DNA of 64,000 nt. Origin: Roseivirga sp. UBA6061. GTDB taxonomy: Bacteria > Bacteroidota > Bacteroidia > Cytophagales > Cyclobacteriaceae. The position numbers and the translations under genes were made by a program. Position 1 is the stretch's first letter. Each line of letters starts with the position of its first letter. The stretch spans positions 62,001-126,000 of the forward strand of contig DIYF01000092.1 in NCBI GenBank assembly GCA_002427745.1, in the 5' to 3' direction. The notes under the pieces are model-generated. The model made no database searches and was not told the origin of the DNA. It saw only the letters and a program-made list of their open reading frames with translations. Below, in pieces: positions 17,422 to 25,907 of this stretch.

Positions 17422-18108
17422 ACTTTGTTCAGACAGGTCTTTAAAATATTTGAGGAGCTCGAAATCTTCCTGATAGGTGAATGTCTCAGATGTGGTTTTC
17501 AGTTCTGCAATGCGATCTAGCCTGAACTCTCTTATCTCTTTCCTCAGACGGCAATAAGCCACTACCACCCAGGCTTTGTCAGTGAAATAGAGGCCCAGGG
17601 GTTCTATTTCACGCTGGGTGATTTCATCCTTGTAAAAGGAGTGATAGCTGATCGATACAACCAGGGTATTGGTTATGGCTTTCTGGATGACGGAGAGGGA
17701 GCCGCTCTCCATTTTTTCTTCTTTGATGGAAGCGGAGATTCTGTTTTCAAGCCTGGAAACATTGTCTTTTTCAAAACGCTTCAGGACGGATTTTATCTTA
17801 AAGAGTAATGAACTGAAGTCTTTTTTGAGCGATATATCTCCCTGATTGAGAATCAGTTTTTCAGACACAATCAGAGCATTCGCCTCTTCTTCAGTAATCA
17901 TAACAGGAGGCAGGGAGTATCCATCTACGATGAAATATCCTGTGCCATTCTGCGAACCAATAGGAACGCCTGATTCCTGCAGTGTACTGATATCCCGGTA
18001 TACCGTGCGCAAACTGACATCAAAACGCTCTGCAATTTCACGAGCCGTCACAACCCTTTTGGATTGTAGCTGAATGAGAATTGAGGTGATGCGGGTCAGC
18101 CGGTTCAT
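17419..18108 (-). CDS. YafY-type HTH/WYL transcriptional regulator
   Basis: The start at ATG 18108 gives 229 residues (MNRLTRITSILIQLQSKRVV). The N-terminal DeoR-like winged HTH contains TAREIAERFDVSLRTVYRDI (about residues 19-38). A WYL ligand-sensing domain follows (about 125-215), seen in VVSISYHSFYKDEITQREIE, PLGLYFTDKAWVVVAYCRLR and EFRLDRIAEL. It lies 56 bases upstream of the SRPBCC lipoprotein gene, and its stop codon sits within palindrome copy A. Proteins of this group commonly repress or activate small VOC/SRPBCC-type genes, which matches the three palindrome-bearing genes here. Confidence 0.9.
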   Translation of the reverse strand: MNRLTRITSILIQLQSKRVVTAREIAERFDVSLRTVYRDISTLQESGVPIGSQNGTGYFIVDGYSLPPVMITEEEANALIVSEKLILNQGDISLKKDFSSLLFKIKSVLKRFEKDNVSRLENRISASIKEEKMESGSLSVIQKAITNTLVVSISYHSFYKDEITQREIEPLGLYFTDKAWVVVAYCRLRKEIREFRLDRIAELKTTSETFTYQEDFELLKYFKDLSEQS

Positions 18109-18174
18109 CTTTGTATCAGGATGCAAGATGATTAGTGAGTGTTTTCAGAGTGTTTTCACAGACTGTAGAAATGA

Positions 18175-18690
18175 CTATTTCATAGCGGCCCATTCAGCTT
18201 CGGTGGCATTGGACCTTTGGTATTCCATGGTAGCGAGCCAGACTCCGTCCGTTTTCACGAAGAGCATTTCAAAGTGCACCAGTATGTCCGTCTGGGTTTT
18301 GCCGGAATTATCCACCGAGGTGAAATGAAAGATGCCGGTTTCATGAGCGGTATTAGTATTACCGATGCGCTGCGAGAAGCGGAATTCTACATTGTCTTTC
18401 TGCTCTCCGGCTTTGGTTTTGTCAAAGCCACTTTTCCAGCCGGCCAGAGCTTCTGAAACCGCAACAGAGATCTTGTTATTCCCGGTAGTAAATATCACTA
18501 CAGCATCATCATGGTAAAGGGCACTATAGCCTTCAAAATCACCCTCCTGAACGGTTTTCGAGAGTTTTTTATAGTATTGGTTCAGTTCCTCGATGCGCTG
18601 GTTGTCTTGCTGGGCTTCAGGCCTGTTTGAAGAAAGAGGAGCGCTTGCCAGCAATAGTAGAAGGGCAGGGAGAAATAAGAGTCTTTTCAT
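18175..18690 (-). CDS. Exported NTF2-like (DUF4440/SnoaL) protein
   Basis: Start at ATG 18690 gives 171 residues with a signal peptide (MKRLLFLPALLLLLASAPLSS). The mature part is one NTF2-like cone fold: IEELNQYYKKLSKTVQEGD, FEGYSALYHDDAVVIFTTG, NVEFRFSQRIGNTNTAHETG, and the last strand VWLATMEYQRS. DUF4440-type domains serve as small-molecule binders or isomerases; none is evident here. It is leftward and ends 66 bases before the WYL regulator start, so both may share a transcript. No TGACA palindrome precedes it. Confidence 0.82.
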   Translation of the reverse strand: MKRLLFLPALLLLLASAPLSSNRPEAQQDNQRIEELNQYYKKLSKTVQEGDFEGYSALYHDDAVVIFTTGNNKISVAVSEALAGWKSGFDKTKAGEQKDNVEFRFSQRIGNTNTAHETGIFHFTSVDNSGKTQTDILVHFEMLFVKTDGVWLATMEYQRSNATEAEWAAMK

Positions 18691-19029
18691 GGTGTGGGTT
18701 TGATTGAGTAATCTTCTACAAGATAAGAGGCTTTGGGTATTATCCGGCATTGGGGTTCAATATTGACGCTTTACTCTGAGTTTTGCCCTCATGGCAGTAG
18801 AGAGGTGATTTATAAGAAGAGACTAAAGAGTTTGTGAGGAAACTGTAGCACTGTGATTTCTGATTTGTTGAACGGGGAGGCTTTTTTACAGAATCAGGCT
18901 GTCTCAAAAGGGATTGATCAGTGCTAACGAAACGCTTGCGCTGACGGTTCCTCAGATTTTTGAGACGACCTCATTCTGTAGCAGGCTTGTTTGTTAAACC
19001 TATCTGATATCTTTCTCTTAAGTGAAGCC
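18691..19029. other. Spacer containing a MITE-like hairpin
   Basis: This 339-base spacer separates two leftward genes. Besides the promoter of the NTF2-like gene it holds the 92-base inverted-repeat element described separately (18888-18979). No coding frame is credible. Confidence 0.5.
18888..18979. repeat. 92-bp imperfect inverted-repeat element, MITE-like
   Basis: The left arm ACAGAATCAGGCTGTCTCAA continues with two more A, and the right arm is its near-perfect reverse complement (18958-18979; 22-bp arms with about three mismatches). The interior holds a second imperfect stem (about CAGTGCTAACG against CGCTTGCGCTG). Termini of the GGCTGTCTCAAAA kind are typical of IS ends, so this could be a non-autonomous element. 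As transcribed RNA it would fold into one long hairpin and could end transcription from the serine hydrolase gene side. Confidence 0.55.
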
Positions 19030-20178
19030 TTATTTGCTTATTTCTAAAATCAAGTCGTTACATAAAGGGCTGATAGCGTTGTGATAGTCCTCTACATTGG
19101 ACAATACCAGTGCTGCTATTTTTTTATGCTTGTCTATCATCAGCATAGATGAGAAACCACCTGTGCCTCCGTCATGGGTGAGTATGGTGAATTCACCTTG
19201 TTCATATATTGCCCATCCCAGCCCCATCTGTGCACCGTTACCCAGGTCAAAAGTTGCTTTTTGTGGAAGGTTGTACGTAGCATCGTCTTCAAAATTCTTT
19301 AGTATGAATTTTGACATGTCGGTTACGGATGATTTTATTGAACCGGCACCGGTCATGGTTTCGGCAAAGTCCCAGTACGAAACAATGTTGCCATTTATAT
19401 CCCGTGGTTCAACCAACCGTGATGCGTCTGCTCTTTCCAGCAGAGTGGTGGTACTGGTCATGCCCAATGGGTTGAAAATAAAGGCCTGCAACATCTCCTC
19501 AAAAGTCGAATTTCTCTTTTGAGACAGCGTATAGCCCAGTATGCCCATTCCCAGGTTGGAATACTCGTAGTTGGTTCCACTGGCTGCATTGAGCGCTATA
19601 TGGTTTTGCAGATAGCTCTTCAAGTGGTCATATGTATAAATCGCATAGGGGTTCTCCAAATCGAGGCCTTGTACCTCATCTGTATTGGTAGGTAGTCTGG
19701 GGAGTCCTGAGGTGTGGTTGGCCAACTGTTGCAAAGTAATATCACCACCTGCACGCATGGGAAAATCAAACTGACTCTGGAGCGTTTCCGTGAGGGAGGC
19801 TTCATTCAGGTTCACCATCTCAGAGAGACAAATACTGGTGAACACTTTGGTGATAGAGCCAATTTCAAAGATCTTGTCCGCATTATTTGTCCCCTGGAGG
19901 GTGCTGTTTTCATTGGTTACCCCAATGAATTCGGTGTTTCCTTCGTGTATCACCGCAATGGCTACCTGAGCATTATCGGGTAGTTTAGATAGCCTGTTTT
20001 CCAGGATGTGGACGTAGGCCTGATTGGCAATATCATTTTGCAGTGTGCTGGATGCGAAGGTGTCATCGTCATCTTTACAACTGGCAAAAGCCATACCGAT
20101 TACTATCAGGGTCAACAGATACTTCAGGTTATAAACCGTTCTTCTTTTTACACTTTTTTGCCGTAGCTTCTTTTTCAT
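19030..20178 (-). CDS. Class-C beta-lactamase-like serine hydrolase, lipoprotein
   Basis: A 382-residue exported protein. A long basic N-terminus (MKKKLRQKSVKRRT) precedes a hydrophobic core and lipobox (MAFASC, Cys near 34). The catalytic set of the beta-lactamase/PBP-like (PF00144) fold is complete: SxxK in FEIGSITKVFTS, YxN in YEYSNLGMGILGY, and the KTG-equivalent THDGGTGGF. Substrates may be peptides, esters or cell-wall fragments; true beta-lactamase activity is not implied. One of three such hydrolases in the window. A membrane-AraC regulator gene lies 95 bases upstream on the same strand. Confidence 0.9.
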   Translation of the reverse strand: MKKKLRQKSVKRRTVYNLKYLLTLIVIGMAFASCKDDDDTFASSTLQNDIANQAYVHILENRLSKLPDNAQVAIAVIHEGNTEFIGVTNENSTLQGTNNADKIFEIGSITKVFTSICLSEMVNLNEASLTETLQSQFDFPMRAGGDITLQQLANHTSGLPRLPTNTDEVQGLDLENPYAIYTYDHLKSYLQNHIALNAASGTNYEYSNLGMGILGYTLSQKRNSTFEEMLQAFIFNPLGMTSTTTLLERADASRLVEPRDINGNIVSYWDFAETMTGAGSIKSSVTDMSKFILKNFEDDATYNLPQKATFDLGNGAQMGLGWAIYEQGEFTILTHDGGTGGFSSMLMIDKHKKIAALVLSNVEDYHNAISPLCNDLILEISK

Positions 20179-20273
20179 GATTTCGGGTTTTTGACGTTGG
20201 AATTTCTGACGCCAAACCTATGCCAGAAGCAGCAGACGGGGTTTCAATACCTCTAAACCCTACAAATCGGGAC

Positions 20274-21443
20274 TTATTTGTGGATCTTTCGAAAGGCATT
20301 GGGGGTTATGCCGGTTATTTTTTTGAACCAGTTGTAATAAGTCGTTTTAGAAGAGAAGCCACACTCCAGCCCGATGGATAAAAGGCTGTAGTTGGCAAAT
20401 TGCTTATCCAGGATCAAGCTTTTTGCCTCTTCTACCCGGTAACGGTTGATATAGGTGGAGAAGTTTTCTCCGGTAATGGAGTTGACCAGCTGAGAAATAT
20501 AGCTCGGGCTAATGCCCAGCATTTCTGCCACCTTATTTCTGTCCAGGGTGCTGTCTCTGTAGATCTTTTGATCCCTGCAAAGGCGTTCCAGTTTCCTGTA
20601 GTGGCTATTCTCTTCCGAAGGCTTATCAGGCTTTCTGGATTCAGTCAAAGGGGGATTTACCGCCTCGGTTTCCTGAACTCCGGAAGCGTAGTTTTCAGGC
20701 GTTATGGTTATGGGAGTGCTACGATTTAAGAGTAGTGCCCTGACCTTTTCCTGGTCATTGACCAGCTTGAGTTTGTAAACGCCAAAGTATGCTACCCAGT
20801 GAATGGGGAGAGTGGCGAACAGCGCGATAAAGTGCATGACCTCCCAGCCTGCGCTTTCAATAAACAAGCCCAGGAGAATGGTCATAAGCCATGAGGTTAA
20901 AACCACTGCTTCAAAGAGCCATAAGTACGTCAGCCAGGTCCTTTCCTGCTTGTTCTTTGAAGACCGAATGACCAGGAAGGTTTTGGTCAGCACGACCGGA
21001 ATGAACAGAAGGGTGATCAGAAAGACGATGAGTCCGAAGACATCGATTGCGGTCTGAAGGAGGCCTGTATTGTCAACAGTCTGTGGTCCGGGGTACAATT
21101 CTTCCAGGGCGCTGTGTGCAAGGGAAAGAAGAACGGGAAAAAACATCCAGGTCATGTGTGTTTTACGCTTTTCAGGTTGGCTTACCTGATGAAGCACGAA
21201 GAACCAGATGAGTACCGGAAAAAGTAAGGCCGAGTCTAATACGTCTACAATTTTAAGACCAGGGTACCTTTCAAAGGTGTTGGTAATGTCCAGCACAAGG
21301 TTGAGTAGTGACCAGGAAAGCGCAAACAAGGCAAAGGCCAGGTATTGATTAGTTCTGCTCTTAAAAAATGATGAACGCAATAGAATAAGGCCGATGACAA
21401 GGCCCTGAAAAATGGCAATGTTGTAAAGTGCTAGTTTTAACAA
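20274..21443 (-). CDS. AraC-family regulator with N-terminal membrane domain
   Basis: A 389-residue protein that appears to start with TTG at 21443, as no early in-frame ATG exists. About seven hydrophobic helices occupy residues 1-235 (for example NIAIFQGLVIGLILL, LFPVLIWFFVLHQV, AVVLTSWLMTILLGLFI). The C-terminal AraC DNA-binding domain (about 285-389) has LDRNKVAEMLGISPSYISQL and YSLLSIGLECGFSSKTTYYN, ending in GITPNAFRK. Such membrane-AraC proteins are frequent in Bacteroidota and probably sense an envelope signal. It may control the downstream serine hydrolase gene on the same strand. Confidence 0.9.
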   Translation of the reverse strand: MLKLALYNIAIFQGLVIGLILLRSSFFKSRTNQYLAFALFALSWSLLNLVLDITNTFERYPGLKIVDVLDSALLFPVLIWFFVLHQVSQPEKRKTHMTWMFFPVLLSLAHSALEELYPGPQTVDNTGLLQTAIDVFGLIVFLITLLFIPVVLTKTFLVIRSSKNKQERTWLTYLWLFEAVVLTSWLMTILLGLFIESAGWEVMHFIALFATLPIHWVAYFGVYKLKLVNDQEKVRALLLNRSTPITITPENYASGVQETEAVNPPLTESRKPDKPSEENSHYRKLERLCRDQKIYRDSTLDRNKVAEMLGISPSYISQLVNSITGENFSTYINRYRVEEAKSLILDKQFANYSLLSIGLECGFSSKTTYYNWFKKITGITPNAFRKIHK

Positions 21444-21536
21444 TGGTGTTTTGTTGAGTTTGGCCTAAGTAACTAACAAAGGGAATACCAACAATTGCCA
21501 AAGCATAATTTTGGTAGGGGAAGTGTCTGATTTTTT

Positions 21537-21863
21537 TTACCCTTTCATATCCATGAATTTGTCCAACCTCCATTCTGCTACTTTTTTGATCCTTATCATC
21601 CGGTTAGCGACTTCAGGGTTGTAAGAGCATCTGGACTTGTGAAAGCCAATCCAGTCGGGGAAATATCTTTTAGCCATATTAAAAATCTGGCGGTCAAATC
21701 GCTTTGAATAAAGAAAACCTGAATCGTTTTCGGGGCCAAGTACCAATGAGGTTCTGTGGACAATTACAGGTTTAAAAGCCTGAGGCAAGTGACGTGTTTT
21801 GTTGAATTCCCACAATCCTTCATCTTCCCAGATAAAGGCCTGCGTAAGCCCTTCAATTTCCAT
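21537..21863 (-). CDS. Conserved-looking hypothetical protein
   Basis: Function not recognised. The start is placed at ATG 21863 (MEIEGLTQAFIWEDEGLWEF), giving 108 residues; a longer frame to 21959 adds a Trp-rich, unlikely leader. The protein is rich in aromatic and basic residues (FKPVIVHRTSLVLGPEND, YFPDWIGFHKSRCSYNPEVA) and ends in a helical, charged tail (RIKKVAEWRLDKFMDMKG). No signal peptide or membrane segment. It is leftward and ends about 93 bases before the AraC gene start. Confidence 0.5.
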   Translation of the reverse strand: MEIEGLTQAFIWEDEGLWEFNKTRHLPQAFKPVIVHRTSLVLGPENDSGFLYSKRFDRQIFNMAKRYFPDWIGFHKSRCSYNPEVANRMIRIKKVAEWRLDKFMDMKG

Positions 21864-22116
21864 TTTTGGGTTGTCGATTGTCGATTTTGTCGGGAGCTTA
21901 TTCCGGTTGTTTACAAATACCCACCAAATCCATATTCTTACAAAGAAGTGTGGTATCATGGAGCAAGGCTTTTATGAATATTTACGATTTCGTCACAGTG
22001 TTGTTAACTGTTTGGCGAAGTCTTTTCCCCCGGAGTTATGTAGCAGAGGGGAACCAGCAGGGAAGAGTCGTCAAGTCGTACAGTATCTGTGTTTTTGGTG
22101 TATTTTTTCTGTTTTT

Positions 22117-23544
22117 CTATTCGATTTTTGATGCTTCAAATCCGTAAAACCTGAAACCGGTTATGGCATCTCCTTTTCGTATAAACTCCAGGTAGGCACC
22201 ACCGTTTTTATTATAAAAAGTGCTGTCGGAGGAGGGAAGTAAAAAGATAGGCTCCGGGGCAAAAGGCGCCAAATGTTCCAGTCCATTGTCCTTTACAAGC
22301 ATTTCTACTTCACCCAGGTCCGGGATTCTGTACTTGCCGGCAAACTTCTGCAGCTCCTCGTTTGACAGCTGGTGATACACTCTTTTGATGGGTTCTACGC
22401 CAGGTAATCCGTATTCCCGGGCGATGCTCAGCTTTATTTCCTGGATGATATTGCCATTGTCCGAATTAACCATGATCACCAGGGCTACAGGGTGCTCTTT
22501 CCAGGCCACTAACTCCGCCCTGAACCCTTCATCTGCACCATTGTGTCCAAAGGTATGTGCTGTTATGGCAGGTCCCAGACCGTAGTCATTCATTCCGGGA
22601 CTAAGCATTTGTTTTACAGTGCTTGTCTTTAACAGCCCATCACGCCCGGTCTGATAGATTTCCTGGATTTCTTTTGCATACAGAACGAGTTCCGATGGGG
22701 TAGTCCATAGTCCTGCTGCAGCCATTTCAGGATACACATGCCATTTCCCCTTTACTTCATTTCCATTTCTCCGATAGCCGGTGGCTGCCATGGCATGATA
22801 TGGTGAGGGCAGGGGATTTTCAAAAGTACTGACCCTCATGCCTAAAGGGGTAAGTATATGTGACTGCATGAGCTCCGGAAAGGTCTTTTTCTCAATATCA
22901 GTCATCATGAGCTGCATCACCGTGTAGCCTCCTCCGGAATATTGCCAGCCCGAGCCGGGTTCCTGGTATACGCGTACAGGATCTGTATTTCCCTCACCAT
23001 CCAATACCTGATGCAGGCTGGGTATGGTATCTTCTCTGCCATACCCCGGGAAGCCCCAGACCGTCAACCCGGCTGTATGATTTAGTATTCGTCTGGTAGT
23101 GACTTTTTCTTTCTGCGTAAACCCATTCTCAGGAACTTTCCAGCTCGTGAGATATTTATTCACGTTTGAGTCCAGGTGGATAATGCCCTTATCCGCGAGC
23201 TGATGGGCCCTGAGGGCTGAAACCGGCTTGCTTATCGATCCGGCCAAAAACATTGTTTCAGTAGTTACCTGGCGGTTTTCTGAACTATCTGCCATGCCGT
23301 AACCTTTGGCCCATTCCAGTTGGCCATGGTTGATTACTGCTATGCTAAGCCCGGGAATACCCAGTTCCCTCATTCTTGCTTCTATCTGGTAATGAGGTGT
23401 TTCTTCTCCCTCGATCTGAAGATTGGGTTCAAGACCATTTTCAATTCTTGAAATGCGTTCAGTCAGGAATTGTTTGTCCTTTCCGCGCTGATTTGAACAA
23501 GCAGCCAGGACTATCAGAAGAAAAATACAGGTAAGGATTCTCAT
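22117..23544 (-). CDS. Class-C beta-lactamase-like serine hydrolase, lipoprotein
   Basis: A 475-residue lipoprotein (MRILTCIFLLIVLAACSNQ, lipobox LAAC). PF00144 catalytic motifs: MFLAGSISKPVSAL (SxxK), WQYSGGGYTVMQL (YxG/YxN position), and TFGHNGADEGFRA (HxG). After the hydrolase domain a C-terminal beta-rich extension of about 110 residues follows (LQKFAGKYRIPDLGEVEMLV), of the DUF3471-like kind. It is divergent from blaI, with three inverted repeats in the shared promoter, so it is likely a BlaI target. A TAAGTTTG box within the first repeat faces this gene. Confidence 0.9.
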   Translation of the reverse strand: MRILTCIFLLIVLAACSNQRGKDKQFLTERISRIENGLEPNLQIEGEETPHYQIEARMRELGIPGLSIAVINHGQLEWAKGYGMADSSENRQVTTETMFLAGSISKPVSALRAHQLADKGIIHLDSNVNKYLTSWKVPENGFTQKEKVTTRRILNHTAGLTVWGFPGYGREDTIPSLHQVLDGEGNTDPVRVYQEPGSGWQYSGGGYTVMQLMMTDIEKKTFPELMQSHILTPLGMRVSTFENPLPSPYHAMAATGYRRNGNEVKGKWHVYPEMAAAGLWTTPSELVLYAKEIQEIYQTGRDGLLKTSTVKQMLSPGMNDYGLGPAITAHTFGHNGADEGFRAELVAWKEHPVALVIMVNSDNGNIIQEIKLSIAREYGLPGVEPIKRVYHQLSNEELQKFAGKYRIPDLGEVEMLVKDNGLEHLAPFAPEPIFLLPSSDSTFYNKNGGAYLEFIRKGDAITGFRFYGFEASKIE

Positions 23545-23613
23545 ATCGAAAGAGTTATTGTGGGTAGATCCGTTCTGGTATACCGTTGTTCCGGGGCATA
23601 ACCTAAGCAGTCA

Positions 23614-23669
23614 AACTTAATTTTAAGTTGACTAACTTAGTAATAAGTTTTAAAACTTAAAATTAAGTT
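23614..23669. promoter_or_regulatory. Triple 16-bp operator array, 20-bp phased (BlaI-type)
   Basis: Three inverted repeats AACTTA-N4-TAAGTT at 23614-23629, 23634-23649 and 23654-23669. All arms are perfect and starts are spaced by exactly 20 bp. They fill the divergent promoter between the serine hydrolase gene and blaI. A perfect Bacteroidota-type -7 box TAAGTTTG (minus strand, 23612-23619) overlaps the first repeat; a near match TATACTTG (plus, 23671-23678) abuts the third. Binding by the adjacent BlaI protein is inferred. Confidence 0.8.
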
Positions 23670-23701
23670 CTATACTTGTAAAGCTGATTGATTAAATACT
23701 G

Positions 23702-24082
23702 ATGGCAATGACAACGCTTACTAAGGCAGAAGAGAAGATAATGAAGATTCTCTGGGGTATTGAAAAAGGTTTTATCAAGGATATACTGGAGCAATACCCT
23801 GACCCCAAACCTCCTTATAATTCAGTATCCACTATTGTGAGGGTACTGGTTCAGAAAGATATTGTGGGCTATACGGCCTATGGTAACTCGCATCAGTACT
23901 TCCCTAAAATATCGAAGGAGGAGTATCGCAAGGGGCAGTTATCAAGACTGGTCTCTGATTATTACAACAACTCTCTGAAGCAGGTGGTGAACTTCTTTTC
24001 TGAGAGTAAACAACTGAATGAAAAGGAGCTGGATGAGGCGATCAGGTTGCTGGAATCACTCAAATTAAAGAAGGATGAGTAG
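23702..24082 (+). CDS. BlaI/MecI/CopY-family repressor
   Basis: A 126-residue winged-helix repressor. The BlaI-type HTH is seen in LTKAEEKIMKILWGIEKGFI and in PYNSVSTIVRVLVQKDIVGY (recognition helix region, residues about 38-57), followed by FPKISKEEYRKGQLSRLV, which in BlaI/MecI carries the cleavage-prone linker. The C-terminal helical part mediates dimerisation. ATG 23702 is used; a second ATG lies six bases on. The M56 peptidase gene overlaps its 3' end by eight bases, forming the usual repressor/sensor-protease operon. Confidence 0.95.
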   Translation: MAMTTLTKAEEKIMKILWGIEKGFIKDILEQYPDPKPPYNSVSTIVRVLVQKDIVGYTAYGNSHQYFPKISKEEYRKGQLSRLVSDYYNNSLKQVVNFFSESKQLNEKELDEAIRLLESLKLKKDE

Positions 24083-25748
24083 CTTTATATTGTATCTTCT
24101 TGAGGCCAGTCTGGTGCTGATAGTGCTTTATGGAGCTTATCGCTTGTTATTAAGCAAAGAGACCTTCTTCAGCTTCAATCGTTTCTTTTTAATCAGCATG
24201 TTAATACTGTCCCTGCTGTTTCCGCTGTTGAGTTTTGAAGTGACTGACCCGGAAAAGAGCTTTATCAATCAGCAAAGCACAGAACTGGGCAAGGTTCGCA
24301 ATGCCTATCATACCAGTTTTGAGAACTGGTCAGAATGGCCATCAGAACTATCGGAAAGCGAGACTTCCCTGTGGCAGCAGTTTTGGTCCCAGGACTGGGA
24401 TCTGTGGCGGATCGTTCTGACCCTGGCCCTTGCTGTGTATGTCACGGGCTTTATTTATTGTGCATTGCGGTTCAGCCTGGCCTATGTGAAGCTCTACAGG
24501 CTGAAAAAGAAGCTGGGGACCACTGACCTGGACGGGTTTAAGGTGACTGATGTACCGGCTGATATAGCCCCTTTTTCTTTTTTGAACACCGTATTTATTC
24601 CGGAGAGTATTGAAGATGAATCAGAGTACCTTCAGATTCTCGCACATGAGAAGATACATATCCGGCAACGACATTCCATTGATTTAATTTTTGTTCAACT
24701 CATGGCAGCGTTCCTTTGGTTTAACCCGGTGGTCTGGCTGCTTTACAAATCACTCAAACAGACACATGAATATATAGCCGACAAAAACATGCTTAGACAG
24801 GGTTTCTCCTTAGTTGAGTATCAGTCCTTGCTTTTGAGACAATTGATCAGCAACAACACATACGGGTTGGTACACAATTTCAATTTATCATTCATTAAAA
24901 AGAGAATAACTATGATGAACATAGAGAAATCAGGTTGGGCCGGAAAGTCCAGAGCAGCTGTGGCGCTGGTTTTGGTACTGGTAGTGGGTACTATGACTGC
25001 CCAGAGTAATGCGGTGTTGGATGATGTCCCGGTGACAGAAGTTAATCCGGTAGCTAAGGCGAACAGTCTTGAAATCCAATTTTCTATTGATGATATATCG
25101 CTGAGCGAAGGCCTTCAGTTTTCGAAAGTCCGCGACTACAAAGGAGCATTTAAATTTGAGTTTGGAAATGAAAAGGCAGACCACATGCATATTGGCCTGG
25201 ATCTGGTACGAAAGGGCAGTGTTATTGCCCGTATGAGCCAGAAGATTGAGGAGCGAGTTGCTTTTGATATCAGGCCGCTTCTGAGCAAAGCAGAGCGCGA
25301 AGATTATCTGGTAATTGATATTATTGAAGGACCGTCTGAGGTGGTGAAGTTGTATAATATTCCACTCTTCAAAGAAAGCAAAGCCAGAGCAGGAAGGCAG
25401 GTCAGCGATTTACCCCCTCCACCTGTTGCCTTGTTTCTGGATGGCACAGCCATAGCCCCACAGCATGGTGTATTGCTTTCCGCGCTGAAAGCGGCCGATT
25501 CACAAATTGAATATGAGATTTCTGAATTCGTTGATTTCGGTGTGGTAAACCGGCAGGGAGGTAAGGTAAAAGCTTCTTTGTTGAGAGAGAAGGAAATCAT
25601 TTTGACGGTATCAGGTACCGATATCAAACGCAAAGACAGCATTGCATTGAAAGAACTACTGTCATTGGCGAAGGAGGGAGATGAAATCATTGTGCAGTTC
25701 GGCAAATCCGATGGCCTTAGCTTTGGCTCCAAATTTCCAATTAAGTAG
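24075..25748 (+). CDS. BlaR1-like M56 family membrane metallopeptidase
   Basis: A 557-residue integral membrane protease that probably relays a signal to the co-transcribed BlaI repressor. Hydrophobic segments lie near residues 3-22, 35-53, 112-135 and 290-312. The zinc motif HEKIH (about 191-195) is followed by RQRHSIDLIFVQLMAAFLWF and the third-ligand region HEYIADKNML, as in the M56 family. The C-terminal 240 residues are periplasmic and lack a penicillin-binding SxxK domain. They look like a beta-rich repeat region with Pro-rich LPPPPVALF, so the sensed ligand need not be a beta-lactam. The gene ends before a bidirectional hairpin. Confidence 0.92.
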   Translation: MSSFILYLLEASLVLIVLYGAYRLLLSKETFFSFNRFFLISMLILSLLFPLLSFEVTDPEKSFINQQSTELGKVRNAYHTSFENWSEWPSELSESETSLWQQFWSQDWDLWRIVLTLALAVYVTGFIYCALRFSLAYVKLYRLKKKLGTTDLDGFKVTDVPADIAPFSFLNTVFIPESIEDESEYLQILAHEKIHIRQRHSIDLIFVQLMAAFLWFNPVVWLLYKSLKQTHEYIADKNMLRQGFSLVEYQSLLLRQLISNNTYGLVHNFNLSFIKKRITMMNIEKSGWAGKSRAAVALVLVLVVGTMTAQSNAVLDDVPVTEVNPVAKANSLEIQFSIDDISLSEGLQFSKVRDYKGAFKFEFGNEKADHMHIGLDLVRKGSVIARMSQKIEERVAFDIRPLLSKAEREDYLVIDIIEGPSEVVKLYNIPLFKESKARAGRQVSDLPPPPVALFLDGTAIAPQHGVLLSALKAADSQIEYEISEFVDFGVVNRQGGKVKASLLREKEIILTVSGTDIKRKDSIALKELLSLAKEGDEIIVQFGKSDGLSFGSKFPIK

Positions 25749-25810
25749 GACGGCAACAGACTGATTTAAGAGCTTCAGAAAGGAGCTTGTTTGATTGTCA
25801 GCTTTCAGCT

Positions 25811-25831
25811 GGTGAAGGACACCAAGCGGGG
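25811..25831. repeat. Dispersed repeat, single copy (GGTGAAGGACACCAAGCGGGG)
   Basis: One copy of the 21-bp core, differing at two positions from the copies at 26381. It lies in the spacer after the M56 gene. See the findings for the family. Confidence 0.5.
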
Positions 25832-25861
25832 TGAGACTTATTTCTTTTGAAATGTAAAGAA

Positions 25862-25897
25862 TAATAGCGGCTTGGGTTAGCTCTCAAACCGCTATTA
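25862..25897. terminator. Bidirectional terminator-like hairpin
   Basis: TAATAGCGG - 18 nt - CCGCTATTA, with perfect 9-bp arms, lies between the converging M56 (rightward) and ABM-like (leftward) genes. The AT-rich arm bases supply short T tracts on both strands. Confidence 0.65.
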
Positions 25898-25907
25898 CTA
25901 TGTTTAC

